A stretch of DNA of 64,000 nt from Marinobacter sp. F4206 (GCF_019392195.1 NZ_JAHXKI010000002.1:2232001-2296000), one strand, 5' to 3'; positions 1-9,052 are shown, counted from the stretch's first letter. The notes: generated from the sequence alone by a model not told the origin. Program-made: numbers and translations.

Positions 1-579
1 CGTCAGGGCATCGGCAGGGCCAGTATCCTCGGCCATTCCATGGGCGGCAAGGTGGCTATGCAGGTGGCTCTGCAGGCGCCGGAGCGGGTGGAAAAGCTCC
101 TCGTGGCCGATATCGCTCCGGTGAGTTACAAACCCCGGCACGATGCGGTTCTGGATGGTCTGAAAAGCATCGACCTGACCGGGGTGCGTTCGCGTCAGGA
201 GGCCGACACGCTACTCGCCGACTTTGTGGAGATGGCCTCCACCCGTCAGTTCCTGCTGAAGAACCTTGAGCGGGTGCCCAAGGAGGAGCAGACCGAGGGC
301 GGTCCGGTGTTTCGCTGGCGCCTGAATGTACCGGTCATCGATGCCTGTTACGACAATCTTGCCCGCGCCCCGGAAGGCACCAGACCCTTTGAGGGGCCGG
401 TGCTGTTCATCAAAGGCGAGGAATCCGCGTACATCCAGGAAAAACATCGGGATGAGATCCAGCGCCTGTTTCCTGCGGCCGAGCTCCGTATCATCAAGGG
501 CACGGGGCACTGGCTACATGCCGAAAAGGCCGATTCGTTTGCGGCCCTGTGCCGGCGTTTCCTGGAAGGTGACAGCTAG
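1..579 (+). CDS. Alpha/beta-fold hydrolase, YbfF-like (5' end outside window)
   Basis: The frame is open from the first base, so the start lies upstream; 192 residues are visible. The nucleophile elbow GHSMGG is at visible residues 11-16 (Ser13), and a C-terminal GTGHWLHAEKADSF supplies the likely catalytic His near residue 170. The spacing and the GHW-LHAEK ending fit the cytosolic esterase family of E. coli YbfF, which hydrolyses short acyl esters and thioesters. The missing N-terminus would carry the oxyanion-hole strand. The true substrate is unknown. It is followed after 100 bp by a membrane-anchored SMP-30-like gene on the same strand. Confidence 0.8.
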   Translation, partial: RQGIGRASILGHSMGGKVAMQVALQAPERVEKLLVADIAPVSYKPRHDAVLDGLKSIDLTGVRSRQEADTLLADFVEMASTRQFLLKNLERVPKEEQTEGGPVFRWRLNVPVIDACYDNLARAPEGTRPFEGPVLFIKGEESAYIQEKHRDEIQRLFPAAELRIIKGTGHWLHAEKADSFAALCRRFLEGDS

Positions 580-679
580 TCGGTCGCGCAAACGGCATTT
601 TCATGGCTTGGTGCCGGTCTGCTAAGGTTAACCCATTGCGGCGAAATGCATCGGACATGACAACAGGCGGACTTGATCT

Positions 680-1768
680 ATGAAATGGTTGATGGTGGGA
701 GTGCTGATCCTGTTTGTACTGCTGGGAAGCTTTCTCCTGACGCCATCACCCATCGACAGCAAGGCCTGGCAGCCGCCATCGCCACCCCCCTTGACCGGTC
801 CGCTGGCACCCAATGAGCGACTTCGTCTGGCGGATCTGCTGGCCCGAGGCCAGGTCTATGGCCCCGAAGATACGACGGTGAGCAAAGACGGCGTCGTCTA
901 TTCCGGAACCCAGGATGGTCGGGTTATCCGCCTGTTCCCCGATGGCCGGGTGGAAACCTGGCTCAGGACCGGCGGGCGCCCACTGGGCATGGTGTTTGAC
1001 CGGGACGGCGATCTGATCGTGGCCGATGCCTGGAAAGGCCTGCTGTCCATTGCCCCGGACAAGACCGTTACCTTGCTGGCCAGGGAAGCGGAGGGCACCC
1101 CGTTCCGATTCACCGACGACGTCGACATAGCCCCGGATGGCAGGATCTACTTTACCGACGCCAGCTCCCGGTTCCAGCAGCCAGAATACCGTCTGGATCT
1201 TCTGGAGATGCGCCCCCATGGCCGGCTGCTGAGATACTCGCCCCGTATCGGCAAGGCCGAAGTCCTGCTGGGTAACCTGCACTTCGCCAATGGCGTAGCG
1301 GTCTCGCCCGACGGCGCGTTCGTGCTGGTGAACGAGACCTGGAAATACCGCATCCTGCGTTACTGGATCACCGGGCCCAAGGCCGGGCAGGCCGAGGTGT
1401 TTGCGGACAACCTCCCGGGCTTTCCGGACAACCTGGCGGTGGATGAGGAAGGTCGTTACTGGGTAGCGTTCCCGACCCTCCGAAATGCCCAGGTGGACGC
1501 CCTGCATCGGACACCCTGGCTCAAGGATCTGGTGGCCAAGTTGCCCGACAGCCTGAAACCAACCCCCCAGGAATATGGCCTGGTGGTGGCGTTCAACCGG
1601 GACGGCGAGGTGATTACCAGCCTTCATGACACCAAGGGTACCCACCTGCAGGAGATCACTTCGGTCAATCCTCACGATGGCTACCTATACTTTGGTTCAC
1701 TTCACAACGATCGCATCGGGCGGATACCGTTACGGGCCATTCCCGGCCTCGGAGACGACGAAGCATGA
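680..1768 (+). CDS. SMP-30/gluconolactonase or strictosidine-synthase-like beta-propeller, membrane anchored
   Basis: The 362-residue protein starts with a short charged head and one hydrophobic segment (about residues 4-21), which suggests a signal anchor or uncleaved signal with the rest in the periplasm. Repeated blade motifs such as DGRVIRLFPDGRVE, DVDIAPDGRIYFTDASS and GVAVSPDGAFVLVNET are typical of the six-bladed propeller shared by SMP-30, lactonases and strictosidine-synthase-like proteins. Such enzymes usually hydrolyse lactones or esters with a bound metal. No specific substrate can be read. It overlaps the next gene by 4 bp (ATGA), so the two are probably translationally coupled. 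Confidence 0.75.
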   Translation: MKWLMVGVLILFVLLGSFLLTPSPIDSKAWQPPSPPPLTGPLAPNERLRLADLLARGQVYGPEDTTVSKDGVVYSGTQDGRVIRLFPDGRVETWLRTGGRPLGMVFDRDGDLIVADAWKGLLSIAPDKTVTLLAREAEGTPFRFTDDVDIAPDGRIYFTDASSRFQQPEYRLDLLEMRPHGRLLRYSPRIGKAEVLLGNLHFANGVAVSPDGAFVLVNETWKYRILRYWITGPKAGQAEVFADNLPGFPDNLAVDEEGRYWVAFPTLRNAQVDALHRTPWLKDLVAKLPDSLKPTPQEYGLVVAFNRDGEVITSLHDTKGTHLQEITSVNPHDGYLYFGSLHNDRIGRIPLRAIPGLGDDEA

Positions 1769-2235
1769 CAGATGACAGCACGGTTGATTGGGATCTGCCG
1801 GATCCGTTCATTCTCGAGATCACCGTAAAGGATGAAGACACCGATCGCCTGGGCCATGCCAACAATGTCGTCTATGTACGCTGGCTCGAAGACGTGAGCT
1901 GGGCCCACATCGAGAGTCTGGGTATGACCTGGGAGCTGCACGAGGCCGCCGGCAAGGCCATGGCGATTACCCGTACGGAGATCGACTACCTGGCGTCCGC
2001 CAATGCCGGTGACCGGCTGGTTCTCGGGACCTGGCTGACCGGGTATGACGGCCGCCTCCGCTCCTCCCGTCAGTTTCAGTTGATCCGTCCAGCCGACGGC
2101 AAGACGCTGGTCCGGGCGGTATCGACCCATGCCTGCGTGAACATGAAAACCCAGCGCCCGTCTCGGGCGCCGAGAGAATTTGCAGAGATCCTCGGGGCAG
2201 CGGTCGTTGCCGGCGGTCGGGGGCCTGCCCGCTGA
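1765..2235 (+). CDS. Acyl-CoA thioesterase, 4HBT/YbgC hot-dog family
   Basis: The 156-residue protein carries the motif DTDRLGHANNVVYVRWLED, in which Asp27 and the GHxNN turn match the catalytic loop of 4-hydroxybenzoyl-CoA thioesterase-type hot-dog enzymes. It would hydrolyse acyl-CoA esters in the cytoplasm; chain length cannot be read from sequence. Its ATG overlaps the stop of the SMP-30-like gene by 4 bp, so the pair looks like an operon. The last 15 residues are Ala/Gly/Arg-rich and probably disordered. Confidence 0.8.
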   Translation: MTDDSTVDWDLPDPFILEITVKDEDTDRLGHANNVVYVRWLEDVSWAHIESLGMTWELHEAAGKAMAITRTEIDYLASANAGDRLVLGTWLTGYDGRLRSSRQFQLIRPADGKTLVRAVSTHACVNMKTQRPSRAPREFAEILGAAVVAGGRGPAR

Positions 2236-2313
2236 TTGAGCGACCCTTGCCGACATCTTCTGCTAGTCTGAACAGAATCCGTTGTCCGTTACCACCGTTG
2301 TCCGGAGACCATC

Positions 2314-3297
2314 ATGGCAAATCCCAATGAACAGAGCACTGACACCACCATGCGCCACATCAGTTATGACCGGTTTGGTGAGCGGGATGTGCTGAAGGTG
2401 AATCACTCGGACATTCCCCGGCCGTCGACCGGTCAGGTCCTGATCCGCGTCCATGGCGCCGGCCTGAACCCCATCGACTGGAAAACCCGCAAGGGGCTGG
2501 GCTTCGCCGCCCGGCAGATTGAAAATTCGCTGCCGTGGACGCCGGGCTACGATGTGGCTGGCGAGGTTGTTGAGGTCGCTGAGGATGTCACTACCCTGGC
2601 GCCGGGCGATCGCGTGATGGGCATGATTGGTTTTCCCGCCGGCGGTGGCGGCTACGCGGAGTACGCGGTCGCCGGTGCGGATGAGCTGGCTATCGTGCCG
2701 GATGAGCTGGAGCTGATGGTTGCCGGGGCGTTGCCGCTGGCGGCGTTAACGGCCTGGCAGGCACTGTTTGAGGTGGCCAAGCTGGAATCCGGCCAGAAAA
2801 TCCTGATTCACGCCGGAGCCGGTGGCGTCGGGCATTTTGCCGTTCAGTTTGCGCTCGAACGGGGTGCCCATGTGGTGGCCACGGCGTCCGCCGCAAACCG
2901 GGATTTCCTGGCGGAGTTGGGCGTGCACGAGGTGATTGATTACCGCACCACCGATGTGGCTGAAGAGTGCTACGGCCTGGATGTGGTGCTTGATCTGGTT
3001 GGTGGTGAGGCCGGCAAACGCTCCCTGCACACCCTGGGCGAGCATGGCGTATTGGTCACCATTCCCACCGTGACGGCGGACGAGATTATCAGCGCAGCTG
3101 AGGACATGGGGCTGCGCGCCCACGGCATGACGGTGCGGCCGGACGTTTTCCATTTGGACGAGATTGCCGAACTCATCGAGGACGGCGATGTTCGCGTTCA
3201 CATTGATCAGTCATTCCCGCTGGATAAGGTCGCGGAGGCGCATGAGCTGCTTGAAGGTGGCCATGTACGCGGAAAACTGGTGCTCGACTGCCGCTGA
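2314..3297 (+). CDS. NADP-dependent MDR oxidoreductase (quinone reductase-like)
   Basis: This is a 327-residue medium-chain dehydrogenase/reductase. The N-terminal GroES-like half (residues about 15-130) contains GLNPIDWKTRKG, and the Rossmann half begins with HAGAGGVGHFAVQFALERGA, typical of zinc-free quinone oxidoreductases and enoyl reductases. The structural-zinc cysteine cluster is absent. A second in-frame ATG at 2350 begins closer to the family consensus (MRHISYDRFG), so the true protein may be 12 residues shorter. It is monocistronic and meets the antiporter gene head-to-head, the two stops sharing one palindrome. Confidence 0.8.
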   Translation: MANPNEQSTDTTMRHISYDRFGERDVLKVNHSDIPRPSTGQVLIRVHGAGLNPIDWKTRKGLGFAARQIENSLPWTPGYDVAGEVVEVAEDVTTLAPGDRVMGMIGFPAGGGGYAEYAVAGADELAIVPDELELMVAGALPLAALTAWQALFEVAKLESGQKILIHAGAGGVGHFAVQFALERGAHVVATASAANRDFLAELGVHEVIDYRTTDVAEECYGLDVVLDLVGGEAGKRSLHTLGEHGVLVTIPTVTADEIISAAEDMGLRAHGMTVRPDVFHLDEIAELIEDGDVRVHIDQSFPLDKVAEAHELLEGGHVRGKLVLDCR

Positions 3298-3313
3298 GGG
3301 AGAACTCCCTCAG
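3294..3313. terminator. Palindrome holding both convergent stop codons
   Basis: CTGAGGGAG-AA-CTCCCTCAG is a perfect 9-bp inverted repeat with a 2-bp centre. The TGA of the plus-strand oxidoreductase and the TGA of the minus-strand antiporter both lie inside it. There is no T-run, so it is a possible weak bidirectional terminator or 3'-end stabilising hairpin rather than a classic intrinsic terminator. Confidence 0.5.
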
Positions 3314-5208
3314 TCCTTCCCAGGCTCTGGCAGTGGGGATTTCGAACGGTCTGCGTTCCCCTCTGCATTGGCGTCACCGCCGGAATCCTGTCCGTCCTTT
3401 TCCTTACGTTCCTTGCGGGCCTGCTGCGGCACCAGGCTGACCAGGGTCCAGTCCTTCTCGGGCTTCAGTTGTTCCATGTCCAGCACCGGCGAAACGTGGC
3501 CCTTGCCGTCGAAAACGAAGAGTACCAGGGCCTGGCGCTGATATTTTTCCAGAAAATCCTCGTAGCTGAACTCGTCGCTGAGCTGGGTGGTCTTTATCGT
3601 GTAACCCTGGCTGGCCAGGCTCGCCAGCTTGGCATAGCTCACTCCATCAAACAGGCCTCGGGTCATCTGGATTTTTTCCGCGGTCTGGTGACGGGCCTTC
3701 TGGTCCTGATCGCCTTCCGCCAGAGTAAATACAGAGTTGTTTCCGAACCAGTCCAGGAAGTGATAGGTCGCCAGCGAGTTCATGTGCTTGTAGGGTGAAA
3801 TGACCAGCAGATTGCCAATTCCGGTGAGATCCAGATGCGTCGAGGCGTGCTCGGAGACCGGGTTCCCGAAGTAGGTTTGCAGATTTTCCATGCGTGCCTG
3901 GCGGACATTCTCCCAGTTGGTGTCGGCCAGGGTGACCGGCACCTCGTGCTTTTTCAACGCCAGTCCAATCATACGCGCCACCGGGTTGGCCCCCAGGATC
4001 AGGAAACCGAATTCCGCGGGCTCGGCCACCTTCAGCATCCTCGCCACCGGCCGGGCGGTCAGGCTTTGGAGGGTAACAGTCGCAATGATCAGCATGAATA
4101 CCAGGGGCACCAGCGTACCGGCACTCTCATAACCGAGTTTCTGCAGCTGGAACGCAAACAGGGCGGAGACGGCGGCGGCGACGATACCGCGGGGCGCAAT
4201 CCAGCTCAGAAACACTTTCTCCCGCCAGTTCAGGTTGGTGCCAATGGCCGACAGGAAGATACTCAGCGGCCTGGCAACCAGCATCAGGATCGCCAGAACC
4301 AGCGCCAGCCCCCACCCGAGATCGGCAATGGCACTGAACTCAACCCGCGCGGCCAGGATGATGAACAAGGCCGAAATCAGCAGCACACTGAGGGATTCCT
4401 TGAACTCCAGAATGCTCTCGATGGGCACCTGCTTCATATTAGCCATCCAGATCCCCATGATGGTGACCGTCAGCAGCCCGGATTCGTGCGCCATTTCATT
4501 GGAGAGGGCGTAGACCCCCAGCATGAAGGTAAGCGTGCCGGCATTGTGCAGGTATTGCGGGATCCAGTGCTTGCGCAGCACCAGACCATTCAGGTAGCCG
4601 GCCAGGGCGCCAATCAGAAAACCCACCGCCAGCGTCTTGCCGAAGATGAAGAGGGAATGGCCGAAGACGTTGCCCTGGCCCCAGGAGACGATGCCCTCGA
4701 ACACCAGTACGGCCAGCAGGGCGCCCACCGGATCAATGATGATGCCTTCCCAGCGCAGGATGTTGGCGAGCTTGGCGTCGGGCCGGACCGAGCGCAGCAG
4801 CGGTGCGATGACCGTCGGGCCGGTGACAATGGAAATCGCGCCGAACAGCAGGGCAACCGGCCAGGATACGTCCAGCAGCCAGCGCACCGACAGGGTACCG
4901 ATGACGCAGGTGACGATGGAGCCCACAGGGATCAGATTGCGCACCATCTTGCCGTGGCCGCGGATTTCCGCGTAGCGCAGGGTCAGGCTGCCTTCGAAGA
5001 GGATGATGGCGACGGCCAGAGAAATGACCGGGAACAGCAGTTCGCCGAATACCGCTTCCGGGGCCAGAAAGCCCAGCAAGGGCCCGGCGGCAATCCCCCC
5101 CGCGAGCAGGAACAGGATCGCCGGCATCCTTACCCGCCAGGCCAGCCACTGGCAGAAGAGGGAGAGAACGCCAATGCTGGCAAGAAGCATGACAGTGCTG
5201 ACAGGCAT
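3310..5208 (-). CDS. Monovalent cation:proton antiporter (CPA family) with RCK/TrkA-N-like domain
   Basis: The 632-residue protein has an N-terminal membrane domain of about 12-13 hydrophobic segments (residues 1-400), starting MPVSTVMLLASIGVLSLFCQ, with NhaP/CPA1-type blocks such as AIILFEGSLTL and GPTVIAPLLRSVRPDAKL. The C-terminal cytoplasmic part begins with EFGFLILGANPVARMIGLAL, a nucleotide-binding RCK/TrkA-N-like Rossmann motif, and ends in a charged low-complexity tail. It probably exchanges Na+ or K+ for H+ across the inner membrane and is gated by a ligand or by redox state. Upstream in-frame ATGs overlap tcdA and lack transmembrane character, so the start at 5208 is preferred. It lies 22 bp after tcdA and is probably co-transcribed. 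Confidence 0.85.
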   Translation of the reverse strand: MPVSTVMLLASIGVLSLFCQWLAWRVRMPAILFLLAGGIAAGPLLGFLAPEAVFGELLFPVISLAVAIILFEGSLTLRYAEIRGHGKMVRNLIPVGSIVTCVIGTLSVRWLLDVSWPVALLFGAISIVTGPTVIAPLLRSVRPDAKLANILRWEGIIIDPVGALLAVLVFEGIVSWGQGNVFGHSLFIFGKTLAVGFLIGALAGYLNGLVLRKHWIPQYLHNAGTLTFMLGVYALSNEMAHESGLLTVTIMGIWMANMKQVPIESILEFKESLSVLLISALFIILAARVEFSAIADLGWGLALVLAILMLVARPLSIFLSAIGTNLNWREKVFLSWIAPRGIVAAAVSALFAFQLQKLGYESAGTLVPLVFMLIIATVTLQSLTARPVARMLKVAEPAEFGFLILGANPVARMIGLALKKHEVPVTLADTNWENVRQARMENLQTYFGNPVSEHASTHLDLTGIGNLLVISPYKHMNSLATYHFLDWFGNNSVFTLAEGDQDQKARHQTAEKIQMTRGLFDGVSYAKLASLASQGYTIKTTQLSDEFSYEDFLEKYQRQALVLFVFDGKGHVSPVLDMEQLKPEKDWTLVSLVPQQARKERKEKDGQDSGGDANAEGNADRSKSPLPEPGKD

Positions 5209-5230
5209 AGTGGGGGCAGATCCTTTTGGT

Positions 5231-6022
5231 TTATTGGTTGGCGCGCCTTGCCATGCGGTTGAGCAGCCGGGAAGCGGCAAAAAATCCGAAGCTGGCGGTG
5301 ACCGGGCTGGCCGCTCCAAAGCCCGAGGCGCAATCGAGGCGCACCGGGCCATCGGAGGCCGGCTTTTGCAGACACACCTCGCCATCACCGGCAGGATACG
5401 TCAGCTGCTCCAGCGAGTATACGGCCTCGATACCAAAGCGGCGCTTGGGGTTGCGGGAAAAACCGTACTCCCGGCGCAACAGATTACGAACCTTGGCGAG
5501 AAGTGGATCCTGGGTGGTCTTGCTGAGGTCCGCGACCTGGATCTGGGTGGGGTCCATCTGACCGCCGGCGCCGCCGGCACAGACGATCGGCAGCTTGCGT
5601 CGCTGGCAGTGTGCAATCAGCGCGGCCTTGGCCTTGACGCTGTCGATGGCATCGATCACGCCGGTCATGTCCGGGTCGATCAGATCGCCGACATTCTTGT
5701 TGGTCAGAAAGCCGAAATGGACGCGAATGTCCGCGTGCGGGTTGATGGCTTTCAGTCGCTCCGCCATGGCGTCCGTCTTGGTGCGCCCGTATTGCTGTTC
5801 CAGCGCATGGAGCTGGCGGTTGGTGTTGGAGACACAGATGTCGTCCATGTCGATCAGGGTAATGGTGCCGATGCCGCTGCGAGCCAGGGATTCCGCAGCC
5901 CAGGAACCCACGCCACCGAGCCCGACTATGGCGATGTGGGCGTCTCGGAAGGCGTCGAGGGCGCGACGTCCGTACAGTCGTTCTATGCCACCAAAGCGGA
6001 ATGCGTAATCGTCGGCGTTCAT
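5231..6022 (-). CDS. tcdA: tRNA threonylcarbamoyladenosine dehydratase
   Basis: This 263-residue ThiF/MoeB/E1-like enzyme converts t6A37 in tRNAs to the cyclic form ct6A using ATP. The N-terminal MNADDYAFRFGGIERLYG leads into the ATP-binding glycine loop IVGLGGVGSWAAESLARSG, and DMDDICVSNTNRQ follows as in E. coli TcdA. The C-terminus ends in a hydrophobic helix (VTASFGFFAASRLLN), also known in TcdA, which may attach it to the membrane. The ATG at 6022 matches the family start; a longer frame exists upstream but adds only Pro/Gly-rich residues. Confidence 0.92.
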   Translation of the reverse strand: MNADDYAFRFGGIERLYGRRALDAFRDAHIAIVGLGGVGSWAAESLARSGIGTITLIDMDDICVSNTNRQLHALEQQYGRTKTDAMAERLKAINPHADIRVHFGFLTNKNVGDLIDPDMTGVIDAIDSVKAKAALIAHCQRRKLPIVCAGGAGGQMDPTQIQVADLSKTTQDPLLAKVRNLLRREYGFSRNPKRRFGIEAVYSLEQLTYPAGDGEVCLQKPASDGPVRLDCASGFGAASPVTASFGFFAASRLLNRMARRANQ

Positions 6023-6109
6023 GCGGCCTCCGGTCGGGTCCGGTGCAGGGCCGGACGGAATCAAAGAGCGCAATTGTAACCCAGGCCCGGGCCAGACCGA
6101 AAAGCCGGC

Positions 6110-6137
6110 AAAAAAAAGCCACGCGGGGCGTGGCTTT
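6110..6137 (-). terminator. Rho-independent terminator after the acyl-CoA dehydrogenase gene
   Basis: On the minus strand the stem AAGCCACGC / GCGTGGCTT with a 3-nt loop is followed by an 8-nt T-run. It lies 160 bp beyond the stop of the acyl-CoA dehydrogenase and before tcdA, so it separates the two minus-strand transcripts. Confidence 0.85.
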
Positions 6138-6260
6138 CAAAGATGCCCAGTCCGAAGCGGGGTGGGCAGGACTAGTTCAGAGACACTAATCAACGTGGAC
6201 ATTATTGAACTCTGAGCGTCCGCGATGAAGGTCAAAAAATGCCAAGCATCGGTCATTTCC

Positions 6261-6285
6261 GGTCAGTACCCTGGAGGTACTGACC
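6261..6285. repeat. Perfect 10-bp stem-loop just past the acyl-CoA dehydrogenase stop
   Basis: GGTCAGTACC-ctgga-GGTACTGACC begins 11 bp after the stop codon (reading on the minus strand). No T-run follows on either strand; the real terminator lies about 120 bp further. It may be an mRNA 3'-end stabiliser. Confidence 0.55.
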
Positions 6286-6295
6286 GCTACCTCGC

Positions 6296-8071
6296 TCAAG
6301 CGGCCCAGTGGTCGTCGTCAAACGCCATCAGGCTGTCTTTACCGGTCTTGATATCGCTCAGCAACCACGGGATTTCCGGTGCCAGCTTCTCGAAGAAGAA
6401 GCGTGCCGAGACCAGCTTGCTCTCCAGCAATGGTTTGTTGGCCTCTCCGGTATCCAGTTGCTCACCGGCAACGCTGGCCATGCGAGACCAGAGGTAGCCG
6501 ATCACCGTCAGGGCCATGAGTCGCAGATACGGCGTCGCAGCCGCTCCAGCCTGCTCGGGATCCTTGGGGGCGTTACTGGCCAGCCACATGGTGGCGTCTT
6601 CGAGCGACGCCATGGCGCTCTTGAGTTCGTCCCGGTAGGGCGCTTCCGGATTGTCTTTGAGGTAGCCGGTCAGCACCCCGAAGAGTGTCCGGACCAGCTG
6701 TCCGCCTTTCAGGCTCAGCTTCCGGCCCACCAGGTCCATGGCCTGAATGCCGTTGGTGCCCTCGTAGATTCGCGCGATCCGGCCGTCACGGACCAGTTGT
6801 TCCAGTGGCCAGTCGGTGGTGAAACCAGAGCCGCCGAGTACCTGCAGGCCGGTGTTGGCGTTGTTGAAGCCTTCGTCGGTCAGGAACGCCTTGACCACCG
6901 GCGTCAGCAGTTGCACCAGATCGTCAGAGTATTCGCGGACTGTCTCGTCCGGGTGGGCCGCTGATATGTCCAGGTGATGGCCCGTGAAAAGGGCCAGTGC
7001 CCGCATACCCTCGTTCAGCACTTTTTGGCGCATGAGCATCCGGCGCACGTCCGGGTGCACGATGATCGGATCCGCCGGGCCGTCCGGGTTCTTGGGTCCG
7101 CTCAATGAACGACTCTGCAGCCGCTCTCGGGCAAAACCGAGGCTTTCCTGGTAGGCCATTTCTGCCAGCCCGAGTCCCTGCATGCCGACCATCAGCCGGG
7201 CTTCGTTCATCATGGTGAACATGGCGCGCATGCCGTCGTTGGGTTCGCCTACCAGCCAACCCTTGGCGCCCTCGAAGTTCATGACGCAGGTTGCCGAGCC
7301 CTTGATGCCCATCTTGTGTTCCAGGCCACCGCAGAACGCCGGGTTGCGCTCGCCGGTGTCCGGTAGGAATTTGGGTACTGCGAACAGGGAAATGCCCTTG
7401 GTGGTATTCGGCGCGCCGGGGAGCTTGGCCAACACCAAATGAACGATGTTGTCCACCAGGTCGTGCTCGCCGCCGGTGATCCAGATCTTGGTGCCTTCGA
7501 TAGCGTAGCTGCCATCGTCGTTCGGCGTGGCGCGGGAGCGGATCAGTCCCAGGTCGGTACCGCATTGGGGCTCGGTCAGGCACATGGTGCCGGTCCACTC
7601 ACCGGAGATCAGTTTTTCCAGGTACGTCTGCTTCAGATCGTCGGAACCATGGGCGTACAGGGCACTGATGGCACCGTGAGTCAGGCCCGGATACATGCCC
7701 AGCGAGAGGTTGGTGGAGCAGACCATTTCGTCGACGACGAACTTCAGGGTGTGGGGCAGGCCCTGCCCGCCGAATTCCAGTGGCGCATCCAGCGCAGTCC
7801 AGCCACCTTCAACAAACTTCCGGTAGGCTTCCTTGAAGCACTCGGGCGTGGTAACGGCGTGGGTCTCCGGATCGTAGCTGCAACCCTCCCGGTCGCCGAC
7901 CTGGTTCGTTGGCTGAATCACTTCTGCCGCCAGTTTTCCGGCCTCATCGATGACCGCAGAGATCAGGTCGGGTGTGGCGTCGGCATACTTCTCCAGTTCG
8001 TGGAGCCGGTCCGCGCCCAAGACATCGAACAGCAGGAAGCGAATGTCGTTCGCTGGAGCCTGGTATTGCAT
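6296..8071 (-). CDS. Acyl-CoA dehydrogenase with extra C-terminal domain (fatty-acid beta-oxidation)
   Basis: This 591-residue FAD enzyme is about 200 residues longer than short- and medium-chain acyl-CoA dehydrogenases, matching the proteobacterial large class with an added C-terminal helical domain. It introduces the trans-2 double bond in acyl-CoA, the first step of beta-oxidation. Visible blocks are CLTEPQCGTDLGLIRSRA (FAD/substrate region), KIWITGGEHD, and YEGTNGIQAMDLVGRKL, whose Glu is the usual catalytic base region. The start MQYQAPANDIRFLLFDVLGA is the usual N-terminus of the class, and GAGAG precedes it. It is transcribed alone, with a hairpin and a terminator downstream. Confidence 0.9.
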   Translation of the reverse strand: MQYQAPANDIRFLLFDVLGADRLHELEKYADATPDLISAVIDEAGKLAAEVIQPTNQVGDREGCSYDPETHAVTTPECFKEAYRKFVEGGWTALDAPLEFGGQGLPHTLKFVVDEMVCSTNLSLGMYPGLTHGAISALYAHGSDDLKQTYLEKLISGEWTGTMCLTEPQCGTDLGLIRSRATPNDDGSYAIEGTKIWITGGEHDLVDNIVHLVLAKLPGAPNTTKGISLFAVPKFLPDTGERNPAFCGGLEHKMGIKGSATCVMNFEGAKGWLVGEPNDGMRAMFTMMNEARLMVGMQGLGLAEMAYQESLGFARERLQSRSLSGPKNPDGPADPIIVHPDVRRMLMRQKVLNEGMRALALFTGHHLDISAAHPDETVREYSDDLVQLLTPVVKAFLTDEGFNNANTGLQVLGGSGFTTDWPLEQLVRDGRIARIYEGTNGIQAMDLVGRKLSLKGGQLVRTLFGVLTGYLKDNPEAPYRDELKSAMASLEDATMWLASNAPKDPEQAGAAATPYLRLMALTVIGYLWSRMASVAGEQLDTGEANKPLLESKLVSARFFFEKLAPEIPWLLSDIKTGKDSLMAFDDDHWAA

Positions 8072-8290
8072 GGAATACTCTCCTCACCGTGTTTCTTTTG
8101 GACGGCGTCAGGCGGATTACCCGACACCCTGTGGGTCTTTCGAACACTCGATTCATACGCCTGTTTCAATATGCTGGTTCACCGAGCGGTGCGGTCCACG
8201 CGATAAATTTTTCGTATCTCCTTCGGAATGATATCGAGTGCCGTCGGGGGAGAGCCGGGGGGCAGTGATGGTTAACGAAGGGGGAGATCT

Positions 8291-9034
8291 ATGAAACGGG
8301 TCGTTATCGCGGGCGCTTCGGGCGCTATTGGCGCCGCATTGGTGCAGGCCATACTGGATCAGGATCCAGAAAGCCGGGTGGTCGGCCTGTGCCGGGATCC
8401 CGCTCGGGCACCTGCGACGCTTCGAGACTCGGATCGCGTTACCCTATTGCCCTGGGACGCCATGGATAATGACTCACCCGCAGCCGTAACCGACGCACTG
8501 GCGACCGTGATCCCTGCCAATGAAGGTATCGATACCCTGGTTTATGCCGCCGGGTTGTTGCACTCGGACGCCGTTTTCCCCGAGAAGCGACTGGAAGAGC
8601 TGTCCGCGGATGCCATGATGCAGGCCTTTGCGGTGAACGCGACCGGCTTCGGGCTCCTGGTTCGAGCCCTCCTTCCCTGGCTCCGGCACCGGCAGCTCAA
8701 ACGCATTGCAGCCGTGTCCGCCAAGGTCGGGTCCATCACCGACAACCGGCTGGGCGGCTGGTATGCCTATCGAAGCTCCAAGGCTGCCCTGAATATGCTG
8801 GTACGGACGCTCGCCGTGGAGTTGCCCAGGCGCTGTAAGCCGGTTGCCTGCCTGGCGCTGCACCCGGGCACGACCGAATCGGCGTTGAGCGAGCCCTTTC
8901 GCCAGTCCCTGGCACAGTTGAAGGTGCATTCTCCGGAACAGACGGCGGATCACCTGCTCGCCGTCCTGCGCGACGTGGGTAGCGAGGCTAACGGTCGTTT
9001 CCTGAGTTGGGATGGTTCGGAGTTGCCCTGGTGA
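8291..9034 (+). CDS. Short-chain dehydrogenase/reductase, C-factor-like
   Basis: The 247-residue protein starts MKRVVIAGASGAIGAALVQA, an NAD(P)-binding Rossmann motif. The catalytic Tyr-Lys pair is in WYAYRSSKAALNMLVRTLAVE (YxxxK), with an upstream Ser in RIAAVSAKVGS. Proteins of this type resemble the Myxococcus C-factor and E. coli YdfG-like SDRs. The substrate is unknown. A strong ribosome-binding site (GGGGGAG) precedes the ATG. It converges on the ECF sigma/ChrR operon and shares a bidirectional terminator with it. Confidence 0.82.
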   Translation: MKRVVIAGASGAIGAALVQAILDQDPESRVVGLCRDPARAPATLRDSDRVTLLPWDAMDNDSPAAVTDALATVIPANEGIDTLVYAAGLLHSDAVFPEKRLEELSADAMMQAFAVNATGFGLLVRALLPWLRHRQLKRIAAVSAKVGSITDNRLGGWYAYRSSKAALNMLVRTLAVELPRRCKPVACLALHPGTTESALSEPFRQSLAQLKVHSPEQTADHLLAVLRDVGSEANGRFLSWDGSELPW

Positions 9035-9052
9035 CCGGGAGGCACCGACAAA

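Noticed and set aside
3835..5262. Long open frame (475 codons) antisense to the antiporter
   Set aside because: Low-complexity Gln/Gly/His/Arg composition typical of GC-rich antisense frames; the minus strand encodes a clear membrane antiporter.
8072..8290. PsrA/FadR-type operator upstream of the acyl-CoA dehydrogenase
   Set aside because: No GAAAC-N4-GTTTC palindrome could be found; nearby GTTTC is isolated.
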